A DNA stretch of 64,000 nucleotides from Leptospira levettii (lineage in GTDB: Bacteria; Spirochaetota; Leptospiria; Leptospirales; Leptospiraceae). Positions 1-8,231 of the stretch are shown piece after piece. The first letter of the stretch is position 1. Each line of letters opens with the position of its first letter. The notes beneath the pieces were generated by a model that was not told the DNA's origin, searched no databases, and was given only the letters and a program-made list of their open reading frames with translations. The DNA lies in assembly GCF_002812085.1 (NCBI RefSeq), contig NZ_NPDM01000001.1:496001-560000 (forward strand), written 5' to 3'. The translations under genes and the position numbers were made by a program.

Positions 1-667
1 ATATTTTACCAACAGGACAATTGACATTCGCCTGACATAAACTATCTGCTCCAGAGATTCCACCTAAAGCTCCTATTTGACCAACTGTCGTCGGAAAAAT
101 AATTTTATCATTATCAGAAACCTCAATTTGGATCATTCTTTCTTCAAGACGAAATGACGAATCATTAGAACTTGGTACTAATCTTACAGATACTGCTCGT
201 GTGCCATTAATGATTGTATCATTCATAGCAGTGAGTGTTAGATTTTGGGAAAGGCTCCAATTTGATTTTGTGAATGTAAAAAATGTTTGGGAAGGTGTTA
301 CATAGGAACCATTGCTAACAATAACTTGAACATTTACATTTTCCTTAGGTTCACTACCTAAATACAATTGAACTGTAGAGGAAGTTCCAATGGAGACGTT
401 ACCACCTGCTTCGGTTAAGGCTAAAATTTGGCTTGTTACATTTAATCCAGGTTGGTTTACGATTGTAAAATCCGGATAACATGGGTGACGTTTTTCGCCA
501 ATAGAAGCAGCTAAGATAGAAGTTTCAAAATAAGATTTTGATTTTGTATCACATGCATTATTAAAGGTTTCATTTTCACAAGATAACAATGAAAGCAGTA
601 AGAGTGTTGAGAAGAAGATTTGATTTTTTTTTTGAAAAATGAACAAATTCCATTTTGATTCAATCAT
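1..667 (-). CDS. Partial lipoprotein with DUF1554-like C-terminal start
   Basis: An uninterrupted minus-strand frame runs from an ATG at 667 to the window edge, so the C-terminus is missing. About 222 residues are visible. The N-terminus is basic, then a hydrophobic stretch ends in LLSLLSC, a plausible spirochaetal lipobox with Cys near residue 30, so a lipoprotein is inferred. The middle is rich in Ser/Thr/Val beta-type sequence (VSIGTSSTVQLYLG), like a Calx-beta or Ig-like segment. The last visible part, GISGADSLCQ followed by NCPVGK, matches my memory of how DUF1554 domains begin in Leptospira surface lipoproteins. The product is probably exported to the envelope. Function is unknown. The frame is clear; the family call is moderate because most of the domain lies outside the window. 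Confidence 0.75.
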   Translation of the reverse strand, partial: MIESKWNLFIFQKKNQIFFSTLLLLSLLSCENETFNNACDTKSKSYFETSILAASIGEKRHPCYPDFTIVNQPGLNVTSQILALTEAGGNVSIGTSSTVQLYLGSEPKENVNVQVIVSNGSYVTPSQTFFTFTKSNWSLSQNLTLTAMNDTIINGTRAVSVRLVPSSNDSSFRLEERMIQIEVSDNDKIIFPTTVGQIGALGGISGADSLCQANVNCPVGKI

Positions 668-843
668 AATAAGCAACCAGTATCAGGTCAACTTTTAGCT
701 TCAGTATTTGATTGTAATTCAAAATCTGAATCTAAGTATTAATCATGTGATAGCCGACTAACTTCTAACATATGAAATTATTTATTTTTTCAATCATGTC
801 AGTATAATAATTACATAATATAGATATTTTGTAGGTGAGAACA

Positions 844-1380
844 CTATTGAAGTGATTCTAAAAATCTTTCCATTAAGTTTTTAATTGTAATTTCAGTTTG
901 TTCATCCTGAATTTGTCCCTCTATTGATACTTTACCTTTTACTCCTGAAATGAGCAAATTTGTATCATCCATTAATTTGGCACCGATCGTTTTTAATACC
1001 AAAAGTAATGATTCATGCGCCTTTTGACCAACTGACGCAGCAGTAATGACAGCGACTGGTTTATCAGTAAACACAACAGAAGCTACTGCCCATTCTAATG
1101 CATTTTTCAGGACACCAGGTATACTAAAAACATATTCAGGCGAACAGATTAGAATTCCATCTGCACGTTTGACTTCACCCAAAAAATCTTTTATGATGTC
1201 AGGAGTGCCCTCTTCCGATATTCCAGAATCGAAAAATGGAAAATTGACAATTTTATCGTAAATGATCATATCACAAACTGGTTCATAAATAGCTTTTAGA
1301 GTATTTAGTATTTTTCTGTTATACGATGTTGCACTGATTCCACCTGATATCGCTAAAAGGATTGGTTTTTTGTTATTCAT
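844..1380 (-). CDS. NADPH-dependent FMN reductase family protein
   Basis: 178 residues, the usual length for the flavodoxin-like NADPH-dependent FMN reductase family (ChrR/YieF/SsuE-like). The N-terminus PILLAISGGISATSYNRKIL fits the phosphate-binding loop region. The signature PEYVFSIPGVLKNALEW near residues 81-97 matches the family pattern PEYN-x-SIPGVLKNAIDW, with Val and Phe where Tyr-Asn commonly follow PE. Such enzymes use NAD(P)H to reduce FMN, quinones or other electrophiles in the cytoplasm; the substrate here cannot be told. The stop lies 3 bases from the start region of nothing else on this strand; the gene upstream on minus is the unknown envelope gene ending at 1384, so it is probably the last gene of that run. 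Confidence 0.85.
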   Translation of the reverse strand: MNNKKPILLAISGGISATSYNRKILNTLKAIYEPVCDMIIYDKIVNFPFFDSGISEEGTPDIIKDFLGEVKRADGILICSPEYVFSIPGVLKNALEWAVASVVFTDKPVAVITAASVGQKAHESLLLVLKTIGAKLMDDTNLLISGVKGKVSIEGQIQDEQTEITIKNLMERFLESLQ

Positions 1381-1383
1381 AAT

Positions 1384-3813
1384 TTAAATACTGATCCCCA
1401 GAATTTTTTTTGATCCATCAGGTTCTTTGGAATAAGAAAATAACTTTAGAATAGAGAATTTTTCATACCCATTCTCTTCCGTTTGGTATTCCCAAAGCCA
1501 ACCCCAAAGGCTTCCCCTTTTCACAAACCCTCTCTCCAATTCTGTTTTTTCCTGGTATACTACACCTAACAATATATATGTTGCATATTGTTTATCTGAT
1601 TTTGTTTCATTATGATAATAGCCAATTCCAAGAAACCCTAATTCTGTCATTTCTTCATTTGATTTGGAAACATAATATAAAAAAGGACCATACATTTTTG
1701 ATGTTTCCTCTTCCGAGTCTACTGTTCTGATGAGAGGGAAAAAATTAATTATCTTTTTTGAATCTGTTTGATCGTAGCCTAACCAAAGCAATGTAAGACG
1801 ATCGATTTTCTTATTTCTTCTTTGGAAACTAAATAAATAATCCCAGAGACCCCGCAATCGGTAAACAGAAGTAATGTTTTCCGATTCCAATAGATACAAG
1901 AGATTATAATAATGTCCTTCCTTTTTGTGCTGATAATAATTGAGTAAGGTAAAGGTAGTAAATTCTCCATCACCCCAATGATTAAAAGACAATGGAATGA
2001 TCGAAAAACTTGAATCCGAATAATAAAATGGAAAAAACAAAAGATGTGATAATTTTTCCTTTTTTTCAGAGGGATCCACTTCAATTTTATCTTTAGTTGG
2101 AATGGGAGAGTTATATTCATATTCCCAATCAATCAACCATAATAAATTTGTTCTAGTACTAGAAGTTTCCTGATTTCGATAGAAAAATGGTGTGATCCAT
2201 AATGTCGTGTTAGATTCTTTATTTGTATATTGATAAGAATGATAGGAAATCCATACGGGCCATATCAAAAATTCCTTAGAATCATAGTTCTTATTACTAA
2301 TTTTTTTATAATTTGAAAAGAGAGTATAAGTATTACTTTTGGAACTTACATCTGTCATTGTCTGGTTGTGCAAATAAAAAGGTAAAACACGATGCCCAGA
2401 ATCAATATCAGAATTGTATATGTTTACAATTGGCCAAAAAAATGATTTTTCAATCCGATGATTTTGTTGGTATTCCTCTTGGATATAACCATTCAAAAGA
2501 TAGGATTGGATTTCCGATGACTTATCCTTTTGTTTTCCATACAATGGAAATACAATTTTGTATTCTAAATCATCTGAAACATAACTTAGCCAAATTGGAA
2601 AAAATGGAGGGAGTAAAACGACTCTGTCTTCAGAAGCTTCATCCCAAGTAAACCAAGCAAAAGGTAATAAACGAATGTGTTTTCGCGTGTCTGCTACTTC
2701 ATAAGAAAAGATACCAAATAAAAGTTGGTAACCAGTAAACTGATCACTATTCTCTCGGTTAAATTCCCTTTTTTTTCTTATCTCTGGATTTGAAGAAATG
2801 ACCTCATTTCGTTTAAGAGAATTTCCTTTGATCATTCGAGTTCGTTTCGAAATTCCAATTAAATTATAGAATAATCCAAAATCATAATCCAAATATAAAT
2901 TCCCTTCATTTGTTACCAAGTTAACACTTGTATCGTGAACCTTTGTATACCAGAATAAATTGATATGATAATCGTCTTCCTTGTCTTTTAGATTTAAGTA
3001 AATAGGAAAAATGAAATCGAACTCTTTTTTAGGCGAAACATAACTTCCCAAAAATGGGAACAAAACAAATAATCTTTCTTCTTTCGATTGATCTTTAGAA
3101 TAATACAAAGGACCCAACCAATACTCATGATAACTCGCATGATAATTTTGATAATAGAGTAAGAGTGGGAAAAACAAATAATTCTCTTTTGAATAATAAA
3201 CCAAAGGAGTAAATGAAACTTCACTTAATCCTCGTTTATTACTTGTTTCAAAATGAAACAAAGTGAAGAGCCTGTAATAATGCAAATCATCTTCACCTAA
3301 CTCTTCCTTATTTTTGTAAAAAATGAATGGCAATACTGGAAAACCAAAAGTATTCTGATTTTCCATTCTTTTCTGATAAAAAAAAGGAATGGCGATTAAA
3401 TGTGAGTTATTGGCATTATTTCCCCAAAAAACAAAAGGATAGATGGATTTGTGAAGAGAATCATTTTCTCTTGTTACATTATAGTTTAAGACACGTTTAT
3501 ATTCACGATTATCGATTTTGCTTTGGAGGTGATCATAAAATGGAAAAAATGTTTTTGATTTCGAAAGTGGATAATCGTAATAACGATAGATTCCCATTGC
3601 TTTTACCGAGTAATGATCCTTCCAATCCTCGATGTCATATATAATATTACTTGCCTTGTATTTTTTACTCCTTTCACTCCCATAAATTTGAACCTCTCTT
3701 TCACTTTCTAAATCTGGCCATGATTTCGCAGTGATTGGAAAAACCAGAAAGAAAATGAGACATGGAAGGAGATGGTTCAATTGTAATGTATATACATCAA
3801 GTTTTTGATTCAT
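1384..3813 (-). CDS. Large secreted protein of unknown function with repeated aromatic segments
   Basis: 809 residues. The first 30 residues form a signal peptide (LLPCLIFFLVFPITAKS). The mature protein is very rich in Phe, Tyr, Trp, Lys and Glu and repeats a loose unit of 30-60 residues built around short hydrophobic strands such as LFPFLGSY, FIFPIYLN, LLPFAWFTWD, FFPIWLSY, VFPLYGK, FFWPIVNIY, VLPFYLHN, LIWPVWISY and FFPFYYSD. This spacing of strands ending in aromatic residues looks like a beta-rich repeat protein or a large outer-membrane barrel. I do not recognise the family. It lies 2 bases downstream of a lipoprotein gene, so the two are very likely co-transcribed and may act together at the outer membrane. 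Confidence 0.75.
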   Translation of the reverse strand: MNQKLDVYTLQLNHLLPCLIFFLVFPITAKSWPDLESEREVQIYGSERSKKYKASNIIYDIEDWKDHYSVKAMGIYRYYDYPLSKSKTFFPFYDHLQSKIDNREYKRVLNYNVTRENDSLHKSIYPFVFWGNNANNSHLIAIPFFYQKRMENQNTFGFPVLPFIFYKNKEELGEDDLHYYRLFTLFHFETSNKRGLSEVSFTPLVYYSKENYLFFPLLLYYQNYHASYHEYWLGPLYYSKDQSKEERLFVLFPFLGSYVSPKKEFDFIFPIYLNLKDKEDDYHINLFWYTKVHDTSVNLVTNEGNLYLDYDFGLFYNLIGISKRTRMIKGNSLKRNEVISSNPEIRKKREFNRENSDQFTGYQLLFGIFSYEVADTRKHIRLLPFAWFTWDEASEDRVVLLPPFFPIWLSYVSDDLEYKIVFPLYGKQKDKSSEIQSYLLNGYIQEEYQQNHRIEKSFFWPIVNIYNSDIDSGHRVLPFYLHNQTMTDVSSKSNTYTLFSNYKKISNKNYDSKEFLIWPVWISYHSYQYTNKESNTTLWITPFFYRNQETSSTRTNLLWLIDWEYEYNSPIPTKDKIEVDPSEKKEKLSHLLFFPFYYSDSSFSIIPLSFNHWGDGEFTTFTLLNYYQHKKEGHYYNLLYLLESENITSVYRLRGLWDYLFSFQRRNKKIDRLTLLWLGYDQTDSKKIINFFPLIRTVDSEEETSKMYGPFLYYVSKSNEEMTELGFLGIGYYHNETKSDKQYATYILLGVVYQEKTELERGFVKRGSLWGWLWEYQTEENGYEKFSILKLFSYSKEPDGSKKILGISI

Positions 3814-3815
3814 TT

Positions 3816-4664
3816 TTATTTAATTCTATTTCGGACGGGTAAAGAAATTGTTTTTTTCAATTTTTTGGGTAAGTATTCAATCATCGTAACAGAACTTGGA
3901 TTCAAACTCATTTGCTTATAATTGTAATCTAATTGAGAAATTAAAATTGGTTTGGATGTAGGATACATTTGCCCTATTTGTTTTTTTCCTTCTCGGTCAT
4001 ACAATGGGATCACAGATTTTGATATAGACCTGTATGGTAAATAGGTTAAAATTGATTTGAGTCTATTGTTTTCATCATAAAGATAGTCATTGTATGCTAA
4101 AACGATTTCTTGGTTCGAAATGACAACTCCTTCCAAAATATCTTCTGTAAACTCATAAGTTCCTTTCCCTAAACCAACGATAAAGGCAGTCCCAGTGGAA
4201 GCCACATAGGCAATACCAAAAGCTGCCAATGAGGCAACACCTGCTGAAGCATACACTGGCATATATACCGGTGAATTGTCGGATGCTCTTCTGATATCAT
4301 AGGTTGATCTATAATAAGGCCAAAAACGAAAATTTCTTGAGACACTACTTGCATAATAAATCGGATAATGGATGTATTCTTCAGGCTTCAAATTGATCGA
4401 TCTGTCATCAATGAGAATAGCAATGGTTCGCAGGATCTTACCTGTTTCTTTCCCTTTTAAAATCGCATGGTATTGTTTTCCATCTTTTACTGGACGTTTG
4501 ATTTCCGTAAATACTGGAATCAAATATTCATCAAGCTCTAACAAATCTGTATACACAGGCACATCTAAAGATTGGGCTAAATTTTCTTTAGGAATCGTTA
4601 CTTCTTTCGTAAAACAACCATTCAGTGATAAGAATAATACGGGTATCAAAATCCAATTTTTCAT
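3816..4664 (-). CDS. Putative lipoprotein, unknown function
   Basis: The frame is open back to 4706, but the ATG at 4664 gives a clean lipoprotein signal (MKNWILIPVLFLSLNGC), so I place the start there; the mature chain begins at Cys17. About 282 residues. A Gly/Ala-rich hydrophobic stretch in the middle (ASAGVASLAAFGIAYVASTG, then AFIVGLGKGTYEF) could insert in a membrane. The C-terminus is basic. No known domain recognised. It is the first gene of a two-gene unit with the 809-residue secreted protein downstream (2-base gap), which suggests a joint envelope role. Confidence 0.75.
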   Translation of the reverse strand: MKNWILIPVLFLSLNGCFTKEVTIPKENLAQSLDVPVYTDLLELDEYLIPVFTEIKRPVKDGKQYHAILKGKETGKILRTIAILIDDRSINLKPEEYIHYPIYYASSVSRNFRFWPYYRSTYDIRRASDNSPVYMPVYASAGVASLAAFGIAYVASTGTAFIVGLGKGTYEFTEDILEGVVISNQEIVLAYNDYLYDENNRLKSILTYLPYRSISKSVIPLYDREGKKQIGQMYPTSKPILISQLDYNYKQMSLNPSSVTMIEYLPKKLKKTISLPVRNRIK

Positions 4665-4893
4665 AAGGCGAAACAAAATATACTCAGTTCCCTTGAACGA
4701 ATACAATCAAAATTTGTTAGTTGCATAAAGTTTTCTCGAAAAGAACTAAAGGGTTTCATGCGTGATTAAACTTCTTTTACAAATCCCGACAGTTTTGACA
4801 TTACTAACTAAAATTAACTTCCATTTTCTACGAAATTAAGAATGATTAGCCGTGCCCTAGTGAGAAAAGTGGCAGGATAGGAACTTTTTTCTT

Positions 4894-5844
4894 TTGCGTA
4901 TTCTACTTGCTCCAATGGAAGGACTTCTTGATTTTCGTTTACGCGATAATTTAACACGCGTAGGTGGATATGACGAATGTGTCAGCGAATTCATCCGAGT
5001 AAATGATACACTCCTCCCTTCTCATCGGTTTTACCGCTATGTTCCAGAACTATACCAAAATTCACGTACAAAATCAGGTATCCCCGTTAAGGTCCAATTA
5101 TTAGGATCAGATATCAATTGTATGGCAGAAAACGCCAGTAAGGTGGCATCACTTGGAGCTTATGGAATCGATATCAATTTTGGTTGCCCTGCTCCAACGG
5201 TAAATCGAAACCGAGGTGGAGCAGCTCTACTCAAAGAACCAAACTTAATGTATTCGATCGTAAAAGCAGTTAGAAATGTTGTACCAAAAGAAATTCCTGT
5301 CACTGCAAAAATGAGATTGGGTTATGACACCACCGAACATGCGCTTGTTTGCGCAAAAGCATTGGAAGAAGGTGGGGCAAAAGAAATAGTTGTGCATGCC
5401 AGGACAAAAGTTGACGGATACAAACCACCTGCGTATTGGGAATGGATTTCTAAAATAACTGAACATATAAAAATTCCAGTTGTTGCCAATGGAGAAATTT
5501 GGAGCGTAACAGACGCTATCAGATGCCAAAGAATTTCAGGATGTAAGGATATTATGATTGGAAGAGGTGCTGTTGCAAATCCTGCTCTTGCTTTGATGAT
5601 TAAAGGAATCCAAAAGAATCGTTTTGAATGGTTCGAAATTAAAAATTTATTACTGAACTATTGGAATTCAATGGAAATGGGTATCGATGGAATTAGCAAA
5701 ACTGGTAGAATCAAACAATGGTTAAAATACCTTTCCAGAGAGTATGAGGAAGCAAGTTTTGATTTCCAAAAAGTGAAACAACTTTCGAAACCCAACGAAT
5801 TGGAATCTATTTACTTTTCTGACTTATTTTCAATCAGAAAATGA
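4894..5844 (+). CDS. dus: tRNA-dihydrouridine synthase
   Basis: 316 residues, normal for the Dus family, which uses FMN and NADPH to reduce specific uridines in tRNA to dihydrouridine. The chain starts MRILLAPMEG, the standard N-terminal FMN-binding strand. The catalytic-Cys motif is DINFGCPAPTVNRNRGGAAL around residues 90-109. Other family motifs follow: TAKMRLGY, VVHART, VVANGEIW and MIGRGAVANP, the last two binding the FMN phosphate. The start codon is TTG at 4894, with a purine-rich AGGATAGGAA about 12 bases upstream; no ATG would keep the ILLAPMEG strand. The sequence looks closest to DusC, but the subclass is uncertain. It overlaps the next gene by 4 bases (ATGA). Confidence 0.93.
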   Translation: MRILLAPMEGLLDFRLRDNLTRVGGYDECVSEFIRVNDTLLPSHRFYRYVPELYQNSRTKSGIPVKVQLLGSDINCMAENASKVASLGAYGIDINFGCPAPTVNRNRGGAALLKEPNLMYSIVKAVRNVVPKEIPVTAKMRLGYDTTEHALVCAKALEEGGAKEIVVHARTKVDGYKPPAYWEWISKITEHIKIPVVANGEIWSVTDAIRCQRISGCKDIMIGRGAVANPALALMIKGIQKNRFEWFEIKNLLLNYWNSMEMGIDGISKTGRIKQWLKYLSREYEEASFDFQKVKQLSKPNELESIYFSDLFSIRK

Positions 5845-6377
5845 TAGCAATATCCATCTCAATTTTGTATGAAGTTATCTATATGTTTGAATCTTTTTCC
5901 AATTCCGAAATCCTATCAGGTATGATCACACCAGCTGTCCTTGTGTCTGCTTGTGCGAGTTTGATTTTTTCTACAGCGAATCGGCTTGGTAGAATTTTTG
6001 ATCGTGTGAATCTTTTGAAATCAGAAGTAGAACTTTTACTCGAGGGAAAACGAAGTTTTCATGAACAAAGAATGGTGTATATGAGACACCAACTGTCTGT
6101 ACAAAAAAAACGCGCAGTTCTCATCCAACGATCGATGGCATTTTTATACTTAGCAACATCTTTATTTATCATTTCCAGTTTGGCTCTTGCGTTTACACTT
6201 GCTTTTGCAAAAGAGCTCAATTGGATTCCCACTGTGGTTGCTCTTTCTGGTGGGATCTGTTTGTTTTTTGCCAGTGCACTTCTTTTTTACGAAAGCCGAT
6301 ACAACCTAACCTTCATTAACAGGCAAATTGAATTTACTGAGTTTTTGGAAAGAGGAATCCAAGAAAAATTGAAATAA
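5841..6377 (+). CDS. DUF2721 family membrane protein
   Basis: 178 residues from the ATG at 5841, which overlaps the dus stop as ATGA and suggests translational coupling; an ATG at 5883 (MFESFSNSEIL) is the other candidate start and would give 164 residues. The segment ITPAVLVSACASLIFSTANRLGRIFDRVN is typical of DUF2721 proteins, which are small bacterial membrane proteins without a known function. Two more membrane segments follow a basic loop (FLYLATSLFIISSLALAF and WIPTVVALSGGICLFFASAL). It probably sits in the inner membrane with three helices. Confidence 0.8.
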   Translation: MIAISISILYEVIYMFESFSNSEILSGMITPAVLVSACASLIFSTANRLGRIFDRVNLLKSEVELLLEGKRSFHEQRMVYMRHQLSVQKKRAVLIQRSMAFLYLATSLFIISSLALAFTLAFAKELNWIPTVVALSGGICLFFASALLFYESRYNLTFINRQIEFTEFLERGIQEKLK

Positions 6378-6393
6378 CGAGTTTAAAAACAAA

Positions 6394-6426
6394 GCCCAAA
6401 AAGAGTTTTTGATTTTCCTTTTGGGC
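6394..6426 (-). terminator. Possible minus-strand terminator hairpin
   Basis: GCCCAAAA at 6394-6401 pairs with TTTTGGGC at 6419-6426. Read on minus, the stem is followed by a T-rich run (TTTGTTTTTAAAC), as in a rho-independent terminator, so it could end the lipoprotein transcript coming from 7.7 kb. Read on plus there is no T-tract, although it may still protect the 3' end of the dus transcript. The loop is long, so the call is tentative. Confidence 0.45.
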
Positions 6427-6429
6427 GCC

Positions 6430-6540
6430 TCGAAATCTTTCGAACATGTAGAATCAATCGATGAACGACCGCGTTATCCGCTCCAATCTTTCGCAAAAGC
6501 GAAAGGATTTCCGCTACTACCGCTGGCGCATGGATTGGAT
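6430..6540. repeat. Intergenic palindromic element (possible interspersed repeat)
   Basis: Between the two convergent transcription units lies a GC-richer segment whose core AATCTTTCGC-aaaa-GCGAAAGGATT at about 6485-6509 is a near-perfect palindrome, flanked by CCGCT-rich words (TATCCGCTCC, TTTCCGCTACTACCGCTGG) and ended on both sides by similar ATGGATTGGAT/AATCAATCGATG words. No open frame crosses it. The composition stands out from its neighbours and looks like a short dispersed repeat, but copy number cannot be judged from one window. Confidence 0.4.
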
Positions 6541-6580
6541 ATTTAATTTAGATTCAAAAATTTGATACATCAATATGGGT

Positions 6581-7081
6581 TCAAAATTTTTGTTTGGAAA
6601 TGTCCTCTAAAAATTGTTCTAAGCAGCGAGCAGTAGCTTTAATGGTAGCATACCCCACTCGCTGATTTCCACTAAACTTTTCGATTGTAGTCGCAGTTTC
6701 ATCAGCTGAATAGGTATTTGAAAAAATTTCCTTTTTATCCTTCAGGAGAATAAAAGTCAAACTTAGCTTATGTTTAGCGTTGAAACCATTAAACTCTTGC
6801 ACTTCTTCTTTTTCATTATTCAAAACACGAAGCTGAAGATCGCCATTAAAATTTACAATCGATTTGAATAAGTCTGATTCAATCAGTCCCTTTCTCAAGA
6901 CGGCTCGCGTTGAAATTTGAGAACTACCCTTACTAAAACTATCGGTCGTGATCCCAGGCTCAATGACTTCCAATGTCATATTGAACCTTCCATTTTTTGA
7001 ATTTTTATATTGTATTCGTGGAAGTTCTGCACAATAGACAAAATGCAATAGAAGCGAAATAGATATTAATTTTTTTTTCAT
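6581..7081 (-). CDS. Small putative lipoprotein, unknown function
   Basis: The frame is open to 7105, but the ATG at 7081 overlaps the stop of the upstream gene as ATGA and gives a short basic signal MKKKLISISLLLHFVYC, with a plausible spirochaetal lipobox ending at Cys17. 166 residues. The mature part is mixed alpha/beta with no recognised motif. It is translationally coupled to the gene upstream (7078-7689), which also encodes a small membrane-associated protein, so the two probably form a functional pair in the envelope. Confidence 0.7.
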   Translation of the reverse strand: MKKKLISISLLLHFVYCAELPRIQYKNSKNGRFNMTLEVIEPGITTDSFSKGSSQISTRAVLRKGLIESDLFKSIVNFNGDLQLRVLNNEKEEVQEFNGFNAKHKLSLTFILLKDKKEIFSNTYSADETATTIEKFSGNQRVGYATIKATARCLEQFLEDISKQKF

Positions 7082-7689
7082 TTGATGAATCCTTTTGATT
7101 TCCAATCATTCAATGCATTGTTTAGAATATTTTCAAGGGCCTTATTTTCTGGATCTTGAATAAAATATAGTGGTGAAATTGGTATTAGTAACCAACCTGC
7201 ATACCCATTAGCATTGATTTTCTCTTGTTTCGATGTTAGGCGTACGTTTTTAGAATCGTATAGTGAAATTTTGATATCGTAATCTAAATTTACATTAAAA
7301 GGAATAATCATGAAAGTTAAAGCAGACAATACAAATAAAACTGAGGAGCTTTGATCGTTTATATCGGACTCATAATACATCACATAGTCATATGCTTCTT
7401 TTTCATCAGTTATGACTTTTTTAAACAAATTTGATTCGTTTAGTTTTTCAACTAAATCTTTTTGAAGCCAATTCAATTGTCTGTAATCTGTACTATATTT
7501 CCCATTTTTCAGTTGGTCACCATAATACTTAACAAGAATGATTTTTTTGTCTTTGAATTCGGGCTTAGGTGTTTTTTCAATTAGCGGATTTTCATATTTC
7601 ACAAAGGCGATACAATTATGAAAGGTTCCAAAGCTAATAGCTGAAATCAGTATGACTAGTTTATACGATAGTTTTTCTTTCCAATTCAT
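7078..7689 (-). CDS. Putative lipoprotein, unknown function
   Basis: 203 residues. The N-terminus (LVILISAISFGTFHNC) looks like a signal peptide ending in a Cys near residue 26, so a lipoprotein is likely though the lipobox is weak. Two hydrophobic segments follow in the C-terminal half (SVLFVLSALTFMIIPFNV and YAGWLLIPISPLYFI). I recognise no family; many Leptospira genomes carry short lipoproteins of this layout with a Trp-rich hydrophobic tail. It is the first gene of a two-gene unit with 6581-7081 (ATGA overlap). Confidence 0.7.
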   Translation of the reverse strand: MNWKEKLSYKLVILISAISFGTFHNCIAFVKYENPLIEKTPKPEFKDKKIILVKYYGDQLKNGKYSTDYRQLNWLQKDLVEKLNESNLFKKVITDEKEAYDYVMYYESDINDQSSSVLFVLSALTFMIIPFNVNLDYDIKISLYDSKNVRLTSKQEKINANGYAGWLLIPISPLYFIQDPENKALENILNNALNDWKSKGFIK

Positions 7690-8231
7690 TGAACAATAGG
7701 GCAGTAAAACATAAGTTAGGTCAAATAATTTATTTGGTTAACAAAGATTATTCCTGATTCAAATCGTTTGAAATAGGCAAGATGGTAAGAATTTTGGATC
7801 TTTCCCTACCAAGAAGTCACTCGTTTCAAAACCTGCGTCATATCTCGTTCCGATCCTTTCGGCATCCAAGCACTCCCCCGCACCAGGGATCCGTAGGGCT
7901 TGGTCATCGGAAGGCAAGCTTTCCGAAGACGGGAGCGAATGCGGACCCCGAAGTGAGCCCGCACGGGTGCCCAACTGTCCCAACTATGAACTTTTGGAAA
8001 TTAAAATTGGGGGTTTTTAGAATGAGCGTGTAAGGATTGGCAAGCCGTGGTAAAGAGGACACATTGGGTGGCGGGTCTAGTTCCCCACCCTCAAATCGGG
8101 CGGGGAAAGTGTACCCCGCGCCCAACTCCCCACCGCCCCCATTTTGTAACAAATCTGACAAAAAAAAACGATTTTCCTGTCACCTCTGCTTTCTAGAACG
8201 GTAAGTAAAAATTAGATTCGGAAATTCCTTC
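7690..8231. other. 542-base intergenic region without a convincing gene
   Basis: This gap between a minus-strand lipoprotein gene and the fatty-acid oxidation genes holds no credible coding frame. Its first 140 and last 75 bases are AT-rich like the rest of the window and can hold promoters. The middle, about 7843-8143, is strikingly GC-rich and full of inverted repeats; it is described as a separate feature. The open frames crossing it have Gly/Arg/Pro-biased translations in both directions and no ribosome binding sites. Confidence 0.7.
7843..8143. repeat. GC-rich hairpin-rich element, probable interspersed repeat or structured RNA
   Basis: Two GC-rich blocks (7843-7980 and 8063-8143) are separated by an AT-rich spacer. 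Block one has CCAAGC (7866-7871) pairing with GCTTGG (7898-7903) around an inner CCC/GGG hairpin, then TCGGAA...TTCCGA (7907-7926). Block two has GGGTGG (8066-8071) facing CCACCC (8085-8090) and GGGCGGGG (8098-8105) facing CCCCGCGCCC (8114-8123). Nothing is translated sensibly. From memory similar GC-rich intergenic words recur in saprophytic Leptospira genomes, which is why I call it a repeat, but that is unverified. It could also be a structured leader or small RNA upstream of the 8232 gene. Confidence 0.5.
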
